Positions 57,181-64,000 of a DNA stretch of 64,000 nt are shown piece after piece. The notes under the pieces were generated by a model, which did not search any database, was not told where the DNA came from, and was given only the letters and a program-made list of their open reading frames with translations. Each line of letters starts with the position of its first letter. Position 1 is the stretch's first letter. The position numbers were made by a program, and so were the translations under genes. Location: positions 31,328,776 through 31,392,775 of the forward strand of contig OY482860.1 of the NCBI GenBank assembly GCA_960531495.1. The letters run 5' to 3'. This stretch comes from Zeus faber (Eukaryota > Chordata > Actinopteri > Zeiformes > Zeidae).

Positions 57181-58627
57181 ACAGCTTGTTAGTTCAGTAC
57201 AATACCATGCTTTATCAGCCAGATATCCAGTAGGTAAGCAGCAGATAACCAGCACATAACCCGTGAATAACCAGCGGACAACCAGCAGTTAACCAGTAGA
57301 TAACGAGCGGCTATCAAACAGATAACCCGTAGATTACAAGCAGGTAACCAGCAGATAAGCAGAAAGTAACCCGAAGATAACTCGCAAATAACCAGCAGAT
57401 AACAAGAAGATAACCCATGGATAACCAACAGATAACACCAGAGAACCAGCAGATAACATCAGATAACAAGTGGATAACCCCAAGATAACCAGCAGATAAC
57501 AACAGATAACCGGAAGAAAACCAGTAGATAACTCCTCGATGACCAGCCGATAATGCCAGATAACCTGTAGATAACAAGTAGATAAACAACAGAAAGCCCA
57601 TAGATAACCAGCAGATAACCAGCATATAACCAGTAGATAACCAGCAGATAACCAGCAGATGAAAAGTTGATAACCTGTAGATAACCAGCCGATAACCCAT
57701 AGATGACCAGCAGATAACGCCAGAGAACCAGAAGATAACATCAGATAACCAGTTGAAAATGCCTAGATAACCAGCAGAAAGCGCCAGATAACCAGAAAAT
57801 AACCTGTAGGTAACCAGCAGATAAACCAGCCGATAAGCAGCAGATAATCCATAGATGACAGGATATAACCAGTAAATAAACAGTTGATAACCAGTAGATA
57901 ACCCACAGATAATCAACAGATAACCAGTAGATAACCAGTAAATAACCCCTGTATAACCAGCAGATAACAACAGATAACGAGCAGAAAACCAGTAGATAAC
58001 CACTTGATAACTAGCAGATAACCAGTAGATAACCCCTTGATAACCAACCGATAACGCCAGATAACCAGCAGATAACGCCAGGTAACCAGGAGATAACCAG
58101 CGGATAACCAGTAGGTAACCCAAAGATAGCCAGCAGATAACCAGTAGATAACCCATAGATAACCAGCAGATAATGCCAGAGAACCAGCAGATAACATAAG
58201 ATAACCAGTAGATAACCCCTAGATAACCAGCAGATAACACCAGATAACCAGCAGAAAACCAGCAGATACCTCCTTGATAACCAGCCAATAATGCCAGATA
58301 ACCTGTAGATAACCAGCAGATAACCAGTAGATAAACAGCAGAAATCCATAGATAACCAGCAGATAACCTGTAGATAACCAGCAGATAACCAGCAGATAAA
58401 AAGTTGATAACCTGTAAATAACCAGCCAATAACCCATAGATAACCAGCAGATAAAGCTAGAGAACCAGCAGATTACATCAGATAACCAGTAGATAACCAG
58501 CCGATAATGCAGATAACCAGTAGATAACCAGTAGATTACCAGTAGATGAAGAGCAGATAACATGTCGATAACCAGATAGATAACCGGCCAATAACCGTAG
58601 ATTACCAGTAGATATTGCCAAATAACC

Positions 58628-58740
58628 AGCAGATAAGATAAGATAAGATAAGATAAGATAAGATAAGATAAGATAAACCTTTAATAGTCCCACACTGGGG
58701 AAAAATACAATATAGTAACCAATATAGATAACCCTTAGAT
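58628..58740 (-). mobile_element. LINE tail fragment with AGATA run, copy 1
   Basis: AGATA repeats, then ACCTTTAATAGTCCCACACT and GGGGAAAAATACAATATAGT: on the minus strand a LINE/SINE-type 3' end with a TTATC tail. Confidence 0.65.
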
Positions 58741-60296
58741 AACCAGCAGATAACACCAGAAAACCCGAAGAAAACCAGTAGATAAGTCCTTGATAACCGG
58801 CTGATAAAGCCGGATAACCTGTAGATAACCAGTAGATAAACAGCAGATAGCCCATAGATAACCAGCAGATAACCAGTATATAACTAGTAGATAACCAGCA
58901 GATAATCAGCAGATAACCAGTAGGTAACCTGAAGAAAACCAGCAGGTAACCAGCAGATGAAAAGTAGATAACTTGTAGATAACCAGCCGATAATCAATAG
59001 ATGACCAGCAGGTAACAGTAGATAACAAGCAGATAACCAGCAGACAAACACCGGATAACCAGTACAAAACCCAAAGATAACCAGCGGATAACCAGAAGAT
59101 AACCAGCAGATAACCAATAGATAACCAGTAGATAACCGGTAAATAACCACTTGATAACCAACAGATAACGCCAGATAACCTGTAGATAATCAGTAGATGA
59201 ACAGCAGATAACAGAAGACAACCAGTAGATAACCCCTAGATAACCAGCAGAAAGCACAAGATAATCAGCATATAACCAGTAGATAACCAGCAGATAACCA
59301 GCAGATGAAAAGTAGATAACCTGTAGATAACCAGCCGATAACCCATAGATGACCAGCAGATAACGCCAGAGAACCAGCAGATAACATCAGATAACCAGTT
59401 GATAACACCTAGATAACCAGCAGATAACGCCAGATAACCGGCAGAAAACCAGCAGATAACGCCTTGATAACCAGCCAATAACGCCAGATAACCAGAAGAT
59501 AACCAGAAGATAACAGGTAGATAACCAGCCAATATCCAGTAGATAATCAGCAGATGACATCAGATAACCAGTAGATAACCCCTAGATAACCAACAGAAAG
59601 CACCGGATAATCAGACAATCACCTGTAGGTAACCAGCAGATAAACCATTCGATAAGCAGCAGATAAACCGTAGATGACAGGATATAACCAGTAGATAAAC
59701 AGTCAATAACCAGTAGATAACCCACAGATAACCAGCAGATAACCAGCAGATAACCAGTAAATAACCCCTATATAACCAGCAGATAACACCAGATAACAAG
59801 CAGAAAACCAGTAGATAACCACTAGATAACTAGCAGATAACCAGTTGATAACCAGCAGGTAACCAGTAGATAACCCCTTGACAACCAACAGATAACGCCA
59901 GATAACCAGCAGATAACCAGGAGATAACCAGCAGATAACCAGTAGGTAACCCGCAGATAACCAGTCAATAACCCGCAGATAACCAGCAGATAACCGGTAG
60001 TTAACCCAAAGATAGCCAGCAGATAACCAGTAGATAACCCATAGATAACCAGCAGATAATGCCAGATAACCAGCAAATTACTCCAGATAACCTGTAGATA
60101 ACCAGCAGATAACCAGTAGATAAACAGCAGAAACCCATAGATAGCCAGCAGATAACCAGCAGATAACCAGTAGATAACCAGTAGATTACCAGTAGATGAA
60201 GAGCAGATAACATGTCGATAACCAGAAGATAACCAGCAGATAACCACTAGATAACCATAGATAACCAGCAGATAAGATACGATAAGATGTGGGGAT

Positions 60297-60472
60297 GGTA
60301 GCTCAGGAGGTAGAGCTGGTCTTCTAGTAATCTAAACGTTGCAGTTGCGTTGTAGTGTCCTTGAGCAAGACACTCAACCCCTAATTGCTCCTGATGGCTG
60401 CGTCCGTCGGTGTTTGAATAATTGTAAGTCGCTTTGGATAAAAGCGTCTGATCAATGCAATGTAATGTAAAA
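60297..60472 (+). mobile_element. tRNA-derived SINE inside the minisatellite
   Basis: Head GGTAGCTCAGGAGGTAGAGC (box A-like), then GTCCTTGAGCAAGACACTCA and a 3' end GTAAGTCGCTTTGGATAAAA with CAATGTAATGTAA, a very common fish SINE type. Confidence 0.8.
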
Positions 60473-60540
60473 GATAAGATAAGATAAACTTTTATTAGTC
60501 CCACACTGGGGAAATTTACAATATAGTAACCAATAACGAT
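60473..60540 (-). mobile_element. LINE tail fragment with AGATA run, copy 2
   Basis: AAACTTTTATTAGTCCCACA then GGGGAAATTTACAATATAGT, the same fragment as at 58628. Confidence 0.65.
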
Positions 60541-60992
60541 TAGATAACCAGAGAACCAATAGATAAGTCCTTGATAACCAGCCGATAATGCCAGATAACC
60601 AGTAGATAAACAGCAGAAAGCCCATATATAACCAGCAGGTAACCAGTAGAAAACCCCTTGATAACCAGCAGATAATGCCAGATAACCAGCAGATAACCAG
60701 TAGGTAACCCAAAGATAGCCAGTAAATAACCCATAAATAACCTGCGGATAATGCCAGATAACCAGCAGATAACCTGTAGATAACCAGTAGCTAACCTGAA
60801 GATAACCAGCAGATAAAAAGTTCATAACCTGTAAATAACCAGCCGATAACCCATAGATAACCAGCAGATAACGCCAGATAACCAGTAGATAACCAGTAGA
60901 TTACCAGTAGATGAAGAGCAGATTACATGTCGATAACCAGTATATAACAGGTAGATAACCGGTCAATAACCAGCAGATAACGCTGAATAACC

Positions 60993-61230
60993 AGCAGATA
61001 AGATAACATAACATAACATAAGATAACACAAGATGAGATAACATAACATACAACAACATGACATGACATGACATAACATAACATAAACCTTTATTAGTCC
61101 CACAATGTGTACAGCTGTGGCTGAACCACATCTGGCCAAGCCTTGTAACTGACTGTTTTGTGGACACGACAAGAACAAGAAGATTAGTCCCACACTGGGG
61201 AAATTTACAATATAGTAACCAATAAAGATA
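60993..61230 (-). mobile_element. LINE tail fragments, copies 3 and 4
   Basis: AACAT/AGATA/GACAT runs, ACCTTTATTAGTCCCACAAT with about 80 bp of extra upstream element sequence (GTACAGCTGTGGCTGAACCA), then a second TTAGTCCCACACTGGGG at 61184. Confidence 0.65.
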
Positions 61231-61674
61231 ACCCTTAGATAAGCCTTAGATAACCAGTAGATAACATCAGAAAACAAGTATATAACCCCGAGATAACCAG
61301 TAGATAACCAGCAGATAACCAGCAGAAAATGCCAGATAACCAGAAAAGAACCTGTAGATAACCAGCAGATAACCAGCAGATAACCCGTACCCGATATAAC
61401 CAGCAGATATTCTGTAGATAATCGGCAGAAAACTAGTAGATAACCTGTAGATAACCAGTAAATAAACAGTGTATAACCAGTAGATAACCCGTAGATAACC
61501 AGCAGATAATGCCAGATAACCAGCAGAAAAAAAGGAGATAACCAGTAGATAGCCCCTTGATAATCAGCAGATAAAATAAGAAAAACCCGAAGATAACCAG
61601 CAGATAACCAGTAGATAACCTGTAGATAACCAGCCAATAACCATAGATAACCAGCAGATAATGCTGAATAACCA

Positions 61675-61895
61675 GCAGATAAGATAAGATATGATAAGAT
61701 AAGATAAGATAAGATAAGATAAGATAAGATAAGATAAGATAAGATAAGATAAGATAAGATAAGATAAGATAAGTTAAGATGACATGACATGACATGACAT
61801 GACATGACATGACATGACATAACATATCATAACATAACATAAACCTTCATCAGTCCCACACTGGGGAAATTTACAATATAGTAACCAATATAGAT
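61675..61895 (-). mobile_element. LINE tail fragment with AGATA/GACAT runs, copy 5
   Basis: About 100 bp of AGATA repeats, 40 bp of GACAT repeats, then ACCTTCATCAGTCCCACACT and GGGGAAATTTACAATATAGT. Confidence 0.68.
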
Positions 61896-63049
61896 AACCC
61901 TTAGATAACCATCAGATAACAAGTAGATAACCCCGAGATAACCAGCAGATAATCAGCAGATAACCAGTAGATAACCAGCAGATAACATCAGATAACCCCT
62001 AGATAACCAGAAAAGAACCTGTAGAAAACCAGCAGATAACCAGCAGATAATGCCAGATAACCAGAAAAGAACCTGTAGATAACCAGCAGATAACCAGCAG
62101 ATAACGAGCAGATAACATCAGATAACCATTAGATAACCCCTAAATAACCAGCAGATTATCAGCAGATAATCAGTAGATAAACAGCAGATAACATCAGATA
62201 ACCATTATATAACCCCTAGAAAACCAGCAGATAATCAGCAGATAACCAGTATATAACCAGCAGATAACATCAGATAAGCAGCAGATAACCCATAGATAAC
62301 AGGCTATAACCAGCAGATATTCTGTGGATAATCAGCAGAAAACTAGTAGATAACCTGGAGATAACCAGTAAATAAACAGTGTATAGCCAAAATCAGCAGA
62401 AAATTGTAGATAACACGTAGATAACCAGCAGATAATGCCAGATAACCAGCAGAAAAACAGTAGATAACCAGTAGATAACCCCTTGATAATCAGCAGACAA
62501 CATAAGAAAAACCTGACAATAACCAACAGATAACCAGTAAATAACCTGTAGATAACCAGCCGATAACCAGAAGATAACCCATAGATATCAACGAGATAAG
62601 CAGCAGATAAAGCAATATAACAGAAGTTAACCAGCAGATAACTGCTAGACAACCAGAAGTTAATCAGTAGATAACCAGTAGATAACCAATAGATAACCCC
62701 TTGATAACCAGCAGATAACGGCAGATATCCAGTATATAACCAGTAGATAACCCTAAGATAAGTAGATAACCAGTAGATGAACAGCAGATAACATGTAGAA
62801 AACAAGCAGACAACCAGCAGATAACCAGCATATAACCAGTGTATATCCGGTAGATAACCAGCCGATTACCAGGAGATAACCACAAATAACCGCGAGATAA
62901 CAGGTAGATAACTGAAAAATAACCAGAAGTTCACTAGTAGATAACCAGCAAATAACCGACACATAACAAGTACATAACCAGCAGATAACCAGAAGTTAGC
63001 CAGTAGATAACCAGCAGATAACCAACAGATAGCCGCAAGGTAACAAAAG

Positions 63050-63966
63050 TTAACCAGCAGATAATGCTGGAAAACTGCCAGATAAGTTGTAAATAACCAG
63101 CAGATAACCGCAAGATGACCATAACGTAACCAGCAGATAACTGCCAGATAACAAGTAGATAATCAGCAGATAACCCGTAGATAACCAGCAGATAACCAGA
63201 AGATAACCTGTAGATAAACAGCAGATAACCACCACATAACCAGTGGATAACCCGGAGATAAACAGCAGATAACCAGCAGATAACGCCAGATAACCAGTAG
63301 ATAACCAGTAAATAAACGGCATAAAACCCATAGATAACCAGCAGAAGAACACCAGATAACCAGAAGGTAACCTGGAGACAACCAGCAGATAACCAGTAGA
63401 TAACGGCGAGATAACAGAAGTGAACTAGCAGATACCTGCTAGATAACCAGAAGTTAACAAAAGTTAACCAGCAGATAATGCTGGATAACTGCCAGATAAG
63501 TAGTAAATAACCAGCAGATAACCGCGAGATGACCATAACTTAACCAGTAGATAACTGCCAGATAACAAGTAGATAATCAGCAGATAACCCGTAGATAACC
63601 AGCAGATAACCAGAAGATAACCTGTAGATAAACAGCAGATAACCACCACATAACCAGTGGATAACCCGGAGATAAACAGCAGATAACCAGCAGATAACGC
63701 CAGATAACCAGTAGATAACCAGTAAATAAACGGCATAAAACCCATAGATAACCAGCAGAAGAACACCAGATAACCAGAAGGTAACCTGGAGACAACCAGC
63801 AGATAACCAGTAGATAACGGCGAGATAACAGAAGTGAACTAGCAGATACCTGCTAGATAACCAGAAGTTAACAAAAGTTAACCAGCAGATAATGCTGGAT
63901 AACTGCCAGATAAGTAGTAAATAACCAGCAGATAACCGCGAGATGACCATAACTTAACCAGCAGAT
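63050..63966. repeat. 414-bp higher-order duplication in the minisatellite
   Basis: A block of about 414 bp is present twice in tandem and nearly identical (for example CGGCATAAAACCCATAGATA at about 63316 and 63730), with the same odd variants in each. This implies a recent duplication. Confidence 0.92.
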
Positions 63967-64000
63967 AACTGCCAGATAACAATTAGATAATCAGCAGATA

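Larger units (their letters stand above)
57183..64000. repeat. giant minisatellite, 11-bp unit ATAACCAGCAG
   Basis: About 6.8 kb, several hundred units of AGATAACCAGY and variants, running off the window end. The minus strand (CTGGTTATCTG) has no stop codon in any frame of the basic unit, giving Leu/Ser/Gly/Tyr open frames up to 371 codons that are not genes. Interrupted by AGATA and CATGA microsatellites, LINE-tail fragments and a SINE. Confidence 0.97.

Noticed and set aside
57314..58429. 371-codon minus-strand open frame (Leu/Ser/Gly/Tyr repeats)
   Set aside because: The 11-bp unit lacks stops in all minus frames; this is expected by construction.

Overview
The window is genomic DNA of a ray-finned (teleost) fish. 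It lies inside one large brain-expressed gene, adgrb3 (adhesion GPCR B3, BAI3), transcribed from the minus strand. The evidence is nine short minus-strand coding blocks with AG/GT splice borders and matching phases: four thrombospondin type 1 repeats (TSR), the two halves of the hormone-receptor (HRM) domain, and three exons of the GAIN region. They follow one another without a gap in the reading frame, about 1.24 kb of coding sequence from 54994 down to 1471. The signal peptide/CUB exons (beyond 64 kb) and the GPS, seven-helix and tail exons (below 1 kb) are outside the window. The fish assignment rests on the repeats: V-SINE-like SINEs, L2/Rex1-like LINEs, Tc1-like transposons, a Penelope-like element and Ty3/gypsy chromovirus remains.

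Layout, low to high coordinates. 1-1.6 kb: simple repeats and the GAIN-3 exon. 1.75-9.5 kb: two minisatellites, the larger about 6.6 kb with an inverted first segment. 9.6-22.6 kb: the GAIN-2 exon, then a nest of transposons in which a minus-strand L2-like LINE sits in the left LTR of a decayed gypsy chromovirus, which itself sits in a short non-autonomous LTR element. 22.6-30.6 kb: the GAIN-1, HRM-2, HRM-1 and TSR4 exons among AT, GATA/GACA, polypurine and TTC tracts, a Tc1-like relic, a repeat-inflated pogo-like MITE and two facing SINEs. 30.6-34.4 kb: a 3 kb minisatellite and the TSR3 exon. 34.5-50 kb: L1, Penelope-like, Rex1-like, I/jockey-like and gypsy remnants. 50-55 kb: the TSR2 and TSR1 exons, a second Tc1-like relic and an 18-bp minisatellite. 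55.3-57.2 kb: the only long quiet intron stretch. 57.2-64 kb: an 11-bp minisatellite of about 6.8 kb, continuing past the end.

The only host gene seen is adgrb3; everything else is intron made of transposons and tandem repeats. Long reading frames inside the minisatellites (up to about 600 codons) are by-products of repeats that lack stops and are not genes. I found no undescribed multi-gene system. The observations most worth a second look concern repeats acting on gene structure: a splice donor copied four times in tandem, exons abutting unstable tracts, AT tracts grown from one internal site in two Tc1 copies, and inverted repeat arrays.
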